Below, piece after piece: positions 17,801-25,264 of a stretch of 36,730 nt of DNA. The first letter of the stretch is position 1, and every line of letters begins with the position of its first letter. The translations under genes and the position numbers were made by a program. The notes below the pieces were generated by a model. It ran no database searches, was not told where the DNA came from, and saw only the letters and a program-made list of their open reading frames with translations. The DNA lies in the NCBI GenBank assembly GCA_964459305.1, contig CAYWNA010000121.1, forward strand, positions 1 to 36,730. The letters run 5' to 3'. The DNA is from CAYWNA01 sp964459305 (GTDB taxonomy: Bacteria; Planctomycetota; Planctomycetia; Pirellulales; Pirellulaceae).

Positions 17801-19579
17801 CTGCGGAACAACCTCGATGAGATCCAACACGCTTCGGAACGATTGCGGTCTAACCGCCAGTTTGCGCGGCGAGTCTTGTCCGAGTCATTGGAACTGTACG
17901 AACAGGCTCGCGCGCCGCGACAAGAGGATGCTGCAGAGGTCGCATCGGACGATCGGCAGATCGCGACACGAACCGAGCAAGAACGGTCAACAGGCTCATC
18001 GGCCGACAGAATTCGGCCGCGGGGTTCGTGGGAGGCGCTGGACTTCATCCTCCGGCATCTGGGCGGTTCCGTGAAAAACGACGAAGATGCGATGCTGCCG
18101 GCCTTGGTGCAGGACGGACGGGCGGTGCAGCACCTTTCCGATCGGCTTCGGTCGGATAAGCGGTTTCTTATCCAGGTGATCGACACGGTCCGGGAACGAT
18201 TCGGCGCCGATCACGCAGCGGAAGTGTGCAAGCGAATCGGCAGTGAACTGCCCGAAACACTACAAGCCGACGAAGAAATCGCAGTGCGCGTTGTCGAGGC
18301 ATGCTCCGGTCAGGACGTCATGAAGGGCTGGTCGGAGCAACTTCACCAGAGCAAGAGCTTCGCGATGAAGGCACTGTCGCAATCCATCCACCGCCGCGGC
18401 CTCCTAGCCAACTTGTCCGACGAACTACGAGATGACGAAGAGGTGGTGATGAAAGCCCTGGCCGGCGAAGGTTCCGCCATCTTGGCTGCCTCCGATCGGC
18501 TCCGATCCGATCGTGAGTTCTTGCGGCGCGCGTTGTCTGTTGCCACGGATCCTGCGGTGCTGGACGAATTGTCTCGGTTGATGCGAAAGCAATATGACGA
18601 AGAGGATCCAGGAGCGGAGGGGCGAATCGACTACGAACGCAACGCCGCGGATCGCTTGATCGTGCAGGTCAAGTGGCTGCCGGCGAGAGCCCGCGGTGAT
18701 GAAGAGTTGGTCTTGGCCGCGTTGGAGGCAGGCGGTTCGCTGGAAGGAGCGTCCGATCGACTGCGGAACGCTCCGAGCTTCGCCACCATGGCCGTGGACT
18801 GCTTTGGCCGGAATTCGGTGCTGGACGCCGTTGGTGAAACACTCGGCGAGCGCGTCATGGAGGCGTTGGGCACGAAGGTCCGCGACAACGAACAAGCGAT
18901 GCTCGCAGCCGTGCAGCGATCGGGGGCAGCTGTCAAGTATGCATCGGTCCGGCTGAGAAACAGCGCCCTGTTCGCCGTCCAGGCACTGGATGTCTCCGAG
19001 GATGTTTCTGCGACGTTGGAGGCGCTGTCCGCGTCTTTGCGAAACAAAGAAACGGTTATGGTTGCTGCCGCCAAGGCCGATCCGCTCGCCGCCGTACAGC
19101 ACGCCTCGCCTCGACTGCGAGCCAACCGCCGGTTTGCCGACGTTGTGCTGACGGCCACCGACAACCCGGACGAAATCGCCCCGCACCTTCAAGGGAAGGC
19201 GGCGCAATATGTTCATGCCCCGCCTTCTGACCCAGAGACAGCGACCCCGACCAAGAAGGGCAGGGTACGGCCGGCGGACGTGATGATCGTCGGGCTGGGT
19301 GCTATCTTTGCGTTGGCCATGGGCTTTGCGCTGTATCTCAGTCTAATAACGGCGATCTCGGCCTTGGTCGTCTTGTCCGCGATTGGCGCTGTGACTGTTG
19401 CATGCCGAAGCGTCGCGGGCCGCATCGCCAGAGCTCGCGAGACCCAGCGCGCAACGTCCGCCAGCGAGCGGGTGTCCCCGGCCGCCTGGGAAGACCTCAC
19501 CGAGGAAGAACGCCACGCCCAAATCGATCTCGCCAAACGGGTCGCCAAGCAATATCTGGACGATGACTCAGAATCGTGA
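14810..19579 (+). CDS. Giant Ser/Thr protein kinase: zinc anti-sigma-like motif, two kinase domains, DUF4116-like repeats, C-terminal membrane segments
   Basis: The 1589-residue protein starts at ATG 14810, behind GAGTGAGG at 14792-14799. Residues 5-45 resemble a zinc-binding anti-sigma domain (His31, Cys35, Cys38 in HVDTCTLC). Kinase domain 1 (about 104-370) has GQGGMGTVYKA, VALKM, HRDIKPGN (Asp230) and a DLG at 248 in place of DFG. Kinase domain 2 (about 432-700) has GQGAMGNVFLA, VALKV, HRDLKPSN (Asp558) and DFG at 576. Both appear catalytically complete. Residues 750-880 are coiled-coil-like with a Cys/His-rich patch (CTGGHCHLN). About seven repeats between 990 and 1460, each with an xxLRSDRxF-type end, match DUF4116. 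Two hydrophobic segments lie near 1490-1540, followed by a short cytoplasmic tail. It is probably a sensor kinase paired with the nearby ECF factor; target unknown. Confidence 0.9.
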   Translation: MPDTDHPSREDLLAFLVGTLPEETAEIVGSHVDTCTLCQTTLGELDESDDALVAKLRQREGEDPYSSEPQRQMAVERAKAVTPDADDEMTLGQRSTPAHVPNQLGEFKLLEKIGQGGMGTVYKALHGKLQRVVALKMLPSGRADDPDAQSRFEREMIAIGRLDHPNIVRPLHAGEEAGISYLAMEYVHGFSLSNLVRCVGPLPVPDACEIIRQTAMGLQAAYENGLVHRDIKPGNLMLTRQGEVKILDLGLARVMVDARDGPEMTSAGQAMGTADYMAPEQAMDSRDVDIRADLYGLGCTLYKLLTGHAPFSGERFHTRFKKLMAHAQEPFPSIRDDREDVPVDLAAAVEKLTAKSPDDRFATPAEVADTLGRFGSKSDLPDLVRRAEGSKISEEEPAQTLGNTAEQPFSTEATAETRPVAPAPFGSVPTEFGRYQIIERLGQGAMGNVFLAHDTQLQRKVALKVPRFRDSECQETIQRFYREARSAATLRNANICPIYDVGEIEGIHYISMAYIEGRQLSDQIDSGTRLPQQQVGVLVCKLARAVQDAHEHGVVHRDLKPSNIMIDEKHEPIIMDFGLAHQIDQEEDARLTQDGQIIGSPAYMSPEQLEGRLDEIGPACDVYGLGVILYELLTGETPFQGSLASVIGQIATKEPRKPSVLRPDVSPHLEAIWLKMMAKQIGDRYASMKDVADALTAYLASSPDASDPEGDFAQGTAEGVSSPPSAEKKTTKGSRTDETIDAQLPLPPDQELVALEEQYEALVAEHDSPLAELEDQLAALDAVRRRLEEAETVDMGTQPCSFNPFYEHRRYHLRWFDAAPDEFHKTPPSELCTGGHCHLNLAAETDHWERKTEVWQQWSELHQRLLAAYDNASPFRQRLATLEDDILRGRELLDEATERSPEPLPRPQEIDSRYTSAWKQPEQPTRDTNAAGLTDAEKDSIRQRIIRAIRDHRLPDDVIVERDGATYLPDVQATRFTTIGQLLSEEHRHDADIWIEILRNNLDEIQHASERLRSNRQFARRVLSESLELYEQARAPRQEDAAEVASDDRQIATRTEQERSTGSSADRIRPRGSWEALDFILRHLGGSVKNDEDAMLPALVQDGRAVQHLSDRLRSDKRFLIQVIDTVRERFGADHAAEVCKRIGSELPETLQADEEIAVRVVEACSGQDVMKGWSEQLHQSKSFAMKALSQSIHRRGLLANLSDELRDDEEVVMKALAGEGSAILAASDRLRSDREFLRRALSVATDPAVLDELSRLMRKQYDEEDPGAEGRIDYERNAADRLIVQVKWLPARARGDEELVLAALEAGGSLEGASDRLRNAPSFATMAVDCFGRNSVLDAVGETLGERVMEALGTKVRDNEQAMLAAVQRSGAAVKYASVRLRNSALFAVQALDVSEDVSATLEALSASLRNKETVMVAAAKADPLAAVQHASPRLRANRRFADVVLTATDNPDEIAPHLQGKAAQYVHAPPSDPETATPTKKGRVRPADVMIVGLGAIFALAMGFALYLSLITAISALVVLSAIGAVTVACRSVAGRIARARETQRATSASERVSPAAWEDLTEEERHAQIDLAKRVAKQYLDDDSES

Positions 19580-19882
19580 CTTGGGCGCCGCAAACACACG
19601 GGCCTGCGATAGGTCTGGGAGATCTGGGCCCCCAAGGATGATTCGTTGCTAGCTACCCCGGTGTGACGCCACGTCGCGTGGACGCCGGTTCTATCGCCGC
19701 CATCTGCGGAAAACGGACGCGATCGCCCTGTCGCCCCGAAAACCATTCTTGTGGCTTTTTCTGCACTACCGTTAAGGGTTGTTTCTGGGTTTTTCGAAGA
19801 GTCGCGGGTAATCGCCGCGTTGTTCTTGGTAGACCGGAAATTGACCACTAAACCATGATTCCTTTTGTTGGGAGTTGAATTC
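19580..19882. other. Intergenic region, 303 bases, with GGGTAATC site copy 3
   Basis: No convincing gene. There are short T-rich runs around 19750-19795 but no clear hairpin terminator after the kinase. The shared motif is at 19801-19826. Confidence 0.4.
19801..19826 (+). promoter_or_regulatory. Shared GGGTAATC-N5-CGTTGTT site, copy 3
   Basis: The site reads GTCGCGGGTAATC, then GCCG, then CGTTGTTCT, with GTAGAC 17 bases after GGGTAA as in copy 1. CGCGG and CCGCG form a small inverted repeat around GTAATCG. It ends 56 bases before the peptidase start at 19883. Confidence 0.45.
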
Positions 19883-22800
19883 ATGTTGACCTCACGTCAG
19901 GGTGGCAAGAGACAGCGGCGTAGCCGACGAAGAAACGCAAAGCACAAACGTTATGGTCGGCGGCGACAGTTTGGGATCGAATCTCTGGAACACCGGCGAC
20001 TGTTTGCCGTGGATGCCTTCCCGCAAATGGACGATTCATCGGAGAGTCTTGCGGCCGTAGCTGCCATCGCCTCCGCCCAGGCGCCTGTCCTCGACCTCGT
20101 CATTCATCCATTCGCCAAGCCATCGCTACAGCAGGCTGCCGAACCGTCGTTACAGCAAGCCAACGACTCGCTGGAATCGGCTCTCGATGCCCTGCCGCTT
20201 GCTGCCAGTTTTGACCTGAGGGACACGGGGCACGTCACAACGGTCAAGGATCAGGGCGCCTTGGGGTCATGTTGGGCGTTCGCCACGTATGGCGCGCTGG
20301 AGAGCGCGATACTGATGGAGGGAGGCACCGCACGAGATTTGTCGGAGAACCACCTGACCAATCACCACGGTTTTGACTGGGAGCCTGACGAAGGCGGGCA
20401 GCATTTGATGAGCCAAGCGTACCTCAGCCGGTGGTCTGGGCCGGTCAACGAGTCGGACGACCCTTACCACGATTGGGACGACAGCCCTTCACCCGGTGGT
20501 CCGCCCCAGTATTTCGTACGTGAGTCCTTGACCTTCGATACGGACGAAGAAATGAAGCGGGGGATGATGGCGCATGGCGCGGTTTACACCACAATGCGTT
20601 GGGATGCTCACTACTACAATGACGCGGACGATACGTACAATTACCATGGCAGTCAGCGCCGGAATCATGCGGTACTGATTGTCGGCTGGGACGACGCCAA
20701 ACAGACCGATGCGTCCGAGCCCGGGGCTTGGCTGGTGAGGAACAGTTGGGGCACGGACTTTGGCGACAACGGATATTTTTGGCTATCGTACCAAGACGCC
20801 CTGGGCGGCAACTCGGCCGTCTCCTTTCACGATGCTGTCCCCGCCGACACGTTCCAGACGGTCTACTACCACGACGAATTTGGTCATGTGGGAGAGGTGC
20901 CATTTTCTTACGCGCTCAACGCGTTCACACCCAACCAGCACGAGGACTTGGCGGCTGTCCAGTTCTGGACCCAAGCCGACGGTGCTCAATACGACCTGCG
21001 GATCTACGACACATTTTCCCAGGAAAGCCTCACGGATCTTCTGGTTACGCAGAGCGGAACGTTCGAGTTTGGGGGCCAACACACGCTTGATCTTGCTTCT
21101 GTTGTACCATTGACTCCTGGCGATGCTTTCTACGTCTACCTGCAAATCACGAACGGAGGCGAGAAGCCCCAGGCAATCGATGTTCGCGCCCGCTTTCCAA
21201 ATGGTACGTATTACAACTCAGAGTCTTACGCCAACCCCGGCGAAAGCTACTACAGTTTGGACGGCGTCGCTTGGACGGATCTGACGACGTATTACAGCAC
21301 GGCCAATTTTGCCATCAAAGCGCTAACGGTAGACACGCCAACCTCTGACAGTCCGCCGCCACGGCTTGTGTGGCCCATGGAAGGCGAGCCTTTCGCGGAC
21401 ACGTCCATCACCAACTACATGGATCATGACCCAACGTCCGGCGTTCGCGACTATAACGGGGGAACCGCCACGTATGACGGGCACCAAGCGATCGACATCG
21501 TGCCGGGGAATTTCGGTCGCATGGATGAAGGGGTCAAGGTGTTCGCAGCGGCAGATGGCGTGGTCACCGAGGTCCATGACGGGGAATTTGACCGTCAGAC
21601 CCAGCTGCTCGCCCCATCGCAGCAAGCGAACTATGTGAGAATCGACCACGGCGATGGGTGGGAAACCACGTACCTGCATCTCCGCCGTGATTCGATTCAA
21701 GCCAATATCGGCCAGGAGGTAAAAGCGGGCGAATTCATTGCCTACGTCGGCAGTTCCGGGCGGTCCACCGACGCCCACCTCCACTTCGGGCTGTACCATG
21801 ACGGCCGTGCGGTTGATCCGTTTGTCGATCCAGACAGTTTCTGGGTCAATCCGATTCGTTACGTTGGTGACCAACCCACGGTCTACATGTCAGGTGTGAC
21901 GAATTATCTTCCCAGTTCGCACATCAAAGAACGCCCGTCGGATGTCGACGAGTTCAAACAGAGCGCCTGGCAGACACCCAGAGTTTGGGCACGTTTTGCC
22001 GGCGTCCACAAGGGCGACCAAGTGCAATTCGTGTGGAAGAAGCCCGACGGCAGTACCTTCTGGACGACCAATATCAGCGCAACGGCGGAGAAATCAGAAC
22101 AATGGTGGGACGACGGTCGCACGTTGCCTTTTACGCCCGATCTCGGAACTTGGACCGTGGAATTCAAGGTCAACGGCACGAAGCTTGGCCAGCAGACATT
22201 CGAGGTCACAGCGGAAGGCGCTGCCGAGGTGCGGATCGAAGACGAATTTGGCGGTATCATCCTGGACGAGAGGTACACGCCGGTCGATTTCGGTGTGGCA
22301 TCGCAACACGCCGCGAATCCATCTAGGACGTTCCACGTCATCAATCACGGGGATGACACACTGACGCTTGGAGAAGTCGTCGTTCCTGGAGGCTACCTGG
22401 TGACCCAAGGATTGCCGGCCAGCCTTGCACCCGGAGGCTCCGCAACGCTTGTAGTCGAAATGAACACCAGCGACAGCGGGTATTATGCCGGCCAGGTGAG
22501 GATCGAAACCAACGATGCAAGCGAACCAGAGTACAACTTCTCGATTGAAGGCGTGGTCGCATCGGCCGCACTGGATAGGCTTCTTTTGGGAATCGCCGAA
22601 CGTGAAATCGACGAAGGGACCGAGGTGGTCGCCAATGTACGTCGCCTCGGCAGCACGGCGCACCCATTGACCGTTTCGCTCACCAGTGCGGATTCGACGG
22701 AGTTGGCCACCCCTGCGACGGTCACGATCCCCGCGGGTGAAAGCACCGTGCGTTTTGTAATGCAGGGTCTCGACGACGATCAGGACGATGGCGATCAGGT

Positions 22801-25123
22801 CGTCCGGTTGGCGGCCGATGCTGCGGGTTACGCGACGGCGATCGTTTCCGGAATAACGGTGGCGGACGTTGACTCTGGCGATCGACAGCACGACGGCGCG
22901 CCTGTGATCGACCTCGGAGAAATCATGCTGCTGCCGGATACCCCCGGGCAAGTGTTTGCCATCGATGTCAAGGGTGGCCACGAGATCCAGGGTGCCGTTC
23001 TCAACATTCAAATCGAAGGTGGATATCCAGATGTGCCCGGCAGCGATGTCGATGGTCCCAACATCACGAATGTCGAACTTGCCGCGGCGGGAACCGTCTT
23101 CGGAAACGTGCCCAACAGCGGGAATAACTTCATCGCTACACGGGAGCAGATGTGGGTTGTCGGGACAAGCGCAACCGATGGCACGGTGGTTGCCGATGGC
23201 GTGCTAGCCTACGTGACCATCGACACATCGGGTTGGTTCGGTGGCGATGGACCGTGGCAGCTAAGGCTGGCCGATACATTCAATGGTGATACGAATCTCC
23301 AGAGTCCCGATGGCCAGATTGCCCCGATCATCACCAACGGCTCCATCCGAATCGACGAGTTGCCCCATTCGAATCCCGGCGGGCCCTACACCGTCGATGA
23401 AGGTGGTTTGATCATCTTGGACGGGTCAGCTTCGTCTGATCCCGATGCTGGCGATACCATCGTGCAGTACCAGTGGGACCTGGATGGAGACGGCGTCTAT
23501 GGCGAGACGGGCGATGCGGCAGGCCAGGGTGACGAGATCGGTGTTTCGCCTGCTTTCTCGGCGGTTGGGCTGGATGGTCCTGCCGCGTGGGCGATTTCGT
23601 TACGCGTGCTTGATGATCACGGCGGCATCGGCGATCCGCAGACGGCCCTGGTCACCGTCAACAATGTTGCCCCAGTATTGGCGCCCGTTGGCGATCCGAC
23701 GATTCATCGAGCTCACTCGCTGGACCTGCAAGATTTATCGGTGACGTATACGGACGCAGGAATGTTGGATGTTCATTCTGCGACCGTCGATTGGGGCGAT
23801 GGTTCGGGGCCAGGTCCCGTTGCAGTCGTCGAGCCGTCCGGAACGAACGCTGGCGAAGTCTGTGGGATGCACTCGTACGTTGCCGGCGGTGTGTACACGG
23901 TGACGATCACGGTCGAGGATGACGACGGCGCACAAGACTCTGCCACCTTCCACGTGAACGTGCTCGACGCTGAAGTGCTGGGGCGTTACGTGTTCTACAA
24001 CAATTCGGCCTGGGATGGCAGCGATCACGAAGCGAATGCCAATGACGGCCCTGCCATCGCACCGGATAAAGAGGCGTTGCTGCCGGGGCAGACCGCGACC
24101 TTTGCCAACTACACCAGCTACAGTCGTGGCCTGAACGGAATCGTGATCGACGTGGCAAATCTCACCGGCACGCCGACAGTCGCGGATTTCGCCTTCCTGG
24201 TCGGCAACAACGACGATCCGAGCACTTGGTCGACCGCTCCGGCACCACGTAGCATTACGGTGCGTCCGGGCACGGGAGTCAATGGATCGGACCGCGTGAC
24301 GATCATCTGGGCCGACGACAACCCCTACACACCAGAACGAGAGCCGGGCTCGATTTCCAATCAATGGTTGCAGGTGACCGCATTGGCCACGGCCAATACC
24401 GGTTTGGGGGAAGCCGATGTGTTCTACGTTGGCAACGCGATTGGCGAATCGGGCAACTCGACGATCGAAACCAACGTGGACACGAACGACGAGATTGGGG
24501 CGAGGAATCACCCGCATTCGCTGTTCGATCCGGCACCCCTCGAGGACGCTTTCGACTATGACCGCGACAGGCGAGTCGACACGAACGACGAAATCCTCGC
24601 CCGGAACAACTCAACGTCGGCATTCACCCGGCTCGGGCTGATCACCGTTCCGCCTTTGGCCGCTGACGACGACACGGAACAGAGCCCTGTGCTGTCCGTG
24701 GCCGCAGCTGGTGGCGATGGCTTCGACGCCGAGCAAGGCTCGGTCTTCGCCGATGCATTTGCCGAAGTTGACCATCTGTCGGCTCATAGCGGTTCGTTCA
24801 TTGGCGCCGGCGAGGATGTGGCTGTGAATGTCGCCGCCGACCCTTCTGATGAGCTGCTCACCTCGGCTCTGTCGGGCCGATCGTTGCCCCAGGATGAAGT
24901 TACGAGAAATGGGGCAGCTGAGAATACCCTCACTCCAGTCATCGCCCAGACAGAGAGTGAGTTTGCCGGTCGTTTTCAGACAGTCGAACGTGGCCACGTC
25001 GCCAGCGGACGGGTTGTCTCGTCCGCCCTGGATTCTCTGGCGGACGAAGAGCCGTTCGTTGCTCAGGATTTGGAAATCGCCCTGTCTGAGATCGCTGAAG
25101 ATGTGTTGGCCGCATGGCATTAA
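19883..25123 (+). CDS. LEPR-XLL surface protein with papain-like (C1A) and M23 peptidase domains, cohesin-like, PKD and dockerin-like modules
   Basis: ATG 19883 follows GGGAG at 19870-19874, giving 1746 residues. A very basic N-terminus leads into the LEPR-XLL-type motif FGIESLEHRRLFA (about 31-43). A papain-like domain (about 110-310) keeps Gln124, Cys130 (SCWAF), His262 and Asn287 (RNSWG). After a lectin-like stretch, an M23 metallopeptidase domain (about 525-650) keeps His534, Asp538 and His632/His634 (HLH). Then come a choice-of-anchor/Hydin-like domain (810-892), a Calx-beta-like region (896-1000), a cohesin-like domain (about 1009-1156), two PKD-like domains (1163-1363), and a C-terminal module with a dockerin-like Ca-binding pair (VDTNDEI twice, about 1531-1585). 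The last residues include SEIAEDVLAAW. It is likely exported and cell-surface or extracellular; targets could be protein, peptide or cell-wall crosslinks. Confidence 0.88.
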   Translation: MLTSRQGGKRQRRSRRRNAKHKRYGRRRQFGIESLEHRRLFAVDAFPQMDDSSESLAAVAAIASAQAPVLDLVIHPFAKPSLQQAAEPSLQQANDSLESALDALPLAASFDLRDTGHVTTVKDQGALGSCWAFATYGALESAILMEGGTARDLSENHLTNHHGFDWEPDEGGQHLMSQAYLSRWSGPVNESDDPYHDWDDSPSPGGPPQYFVRESLTFDTDEEMKRGMMAHGAVYTTMRWDAHYYNDADDTYNYHGSQRRNHAVLIVGWDDAKQTDASEPGAWLVRNSWGTDFGDNGYFWLSYQDALGGNSAVSFHDAVPADTFQTVYYHDEFGHVGEVPFSYALNAFTPNQHEDLAAVQFWTQADGAQYDLRIYDTFSQESLTDLLVTQSGTFEFGGQHTLDLASVVPLTPGDAFYVYLQITNGGEKPQAIDVRARFPNGTYYNSESYANPGESYYSLDGVAWTDLTTYYSTANFAIKALTVDTPTSDSPPPRLVWPMEGEPFADTSITNYMDHDPTSGVRDYNGGTATYDGHQAIDIVPGNFGRMDEGVKVFAAADGVVTEVHDGEFDRQTQLLAPSQQANYVRIDHGDGWETTYLHLRRDSIQANIGQEVKAGEFIAYVGSSGRSTDAHLHFGLYHDGRAVDPFVDPDSFWVNPIRYVGDQPTVYMSGVTNYLPSSHIKERPSDVDEFKQSAWQTPRVWARFAGVHKGDQVQFVWKKPDGSTFWTTNISATAEKSEQWWDDGRTLPFTPDLGTWTVEFKVNGTKLGQQTFEVTAEGAAEVRIEDEFGGIILDERYTPVDFGVASQHAANPSRTFHVINHGDDTLTLGEVVVPGGYLVTQGLPASLAPGGSATLVVEMNTSDSGYYAGQVRIETNDASEPEYNFSIEGVVASAALDRLLLGIAEREIDEGTEVVANVRRLGSTAHPLTVSLTSADSTELATPATVTIPAGESTVRFVMQGLDDDQDDGDQVVRLAADAAGYATAIVSGITVADVDSGDRQHDGAPVIDLGEIMLLPDTPGQVFAIDVKGGHEIQGAVLNIQIEGGYPDVPGSDVDGPNITNVELAAAGTVFGNVPNSGNNFIATREQMWVVGTSATDGTVVADGVLAYVTIDTSGWFGGDGPWQLRLADTFNGDTNLQSPDGQIAPIITNGSIRIDELPHSNPGGPYTVDEGGLIILDGSASSDPDAGDTIVQYQWDLDGDGVYGETGDAAGQGDEIGVSPAFSAVGLDGPAAWAISLRVLDDHGGIGDPQTALVTVNNVAPVLAPVGDPTIHRAHSLDLQDLSVTYTDAGMLDVHSATVDWGDGSGPGPVAVVEPSGTNAGEVCGMHSYVAGGVYTVTITVEDDDGAQDSATFHVNVLDAEVLGRYVFYNNSAWDGSDHEANANDGPAIAPDKEALLPGQTATFANYTSYSRGLNGIVIDVANLTGTPTVADFAFLVGNNDDPSTWSTAPAPRSITVRPGTGVNGSDRVTIIWADDNPYTPEREPGSISNQWLQVTALATANTGLGEADVFYVGNAIGESGNSTIETNVDTNDEIGARNHPHSLFDPAPLEDAFDYDRDRRVDTNDEILARNNSTSAFTRLGLITVPPLAADDDTEQSPVLSVAAAGGDGFDAEQGSVFADAFAEVDHLSAHSGSFIGAGEDVAVNVAADPSDELLTSALSGRSLPQDEVTRNGAAENTLTPVIAQTESEFAGRFQTVERGHVASGRVVSSALDSLADEEPFVAQDLEIALSEIAEDVLAAWH

Positions 25124-25150
25124 AGGTTCAGGCGTTGATTCTCCATTTCA

Positions 25151-25182
25151 AAACCCCGGTTTCTTGCGAGAAACCGGGGTTT
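25151..25182 (+). terminator. Perfect hairpin terminator after the dual-peptidase gene
   Basis: 14-bp perfect stem, 25151-25164 (AAACCCCGGTTTCT) with 25169-25182, loop TGCG, followed by CTTCATTT. It lies 27 bases after the stop and just before motif copy 4, so the dockerin gene probably has its own promoter. Confidence 0.8.
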
Positions 25183-25189
25183 CTTCATT

Positions 25190-25214
25190 TCGCGGGTAAT
25201 CGCCACGTTGTTCT
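25190..25214 (+). promoter_or_regulatory. Shared GGGTAATC-N5-CGTTGTT site, copy 4
   Basis: The site reads TCGCGGGTAATC, then GCCA, then CGTTGTTCT, followed by GCAGAG at the position of GTAGAC in copies 1 and 3. It starts 8 bases after the terminator stem and ends 50 bases before the dockerin gene start at 25265, exactly where a promoter would be expected. Confidence 0.5.
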
Positions 25215-25264
25215 TGGCAGAGAGCGAAACAGATCAACCGAGACATCCATTAGGAGTTGATGTA

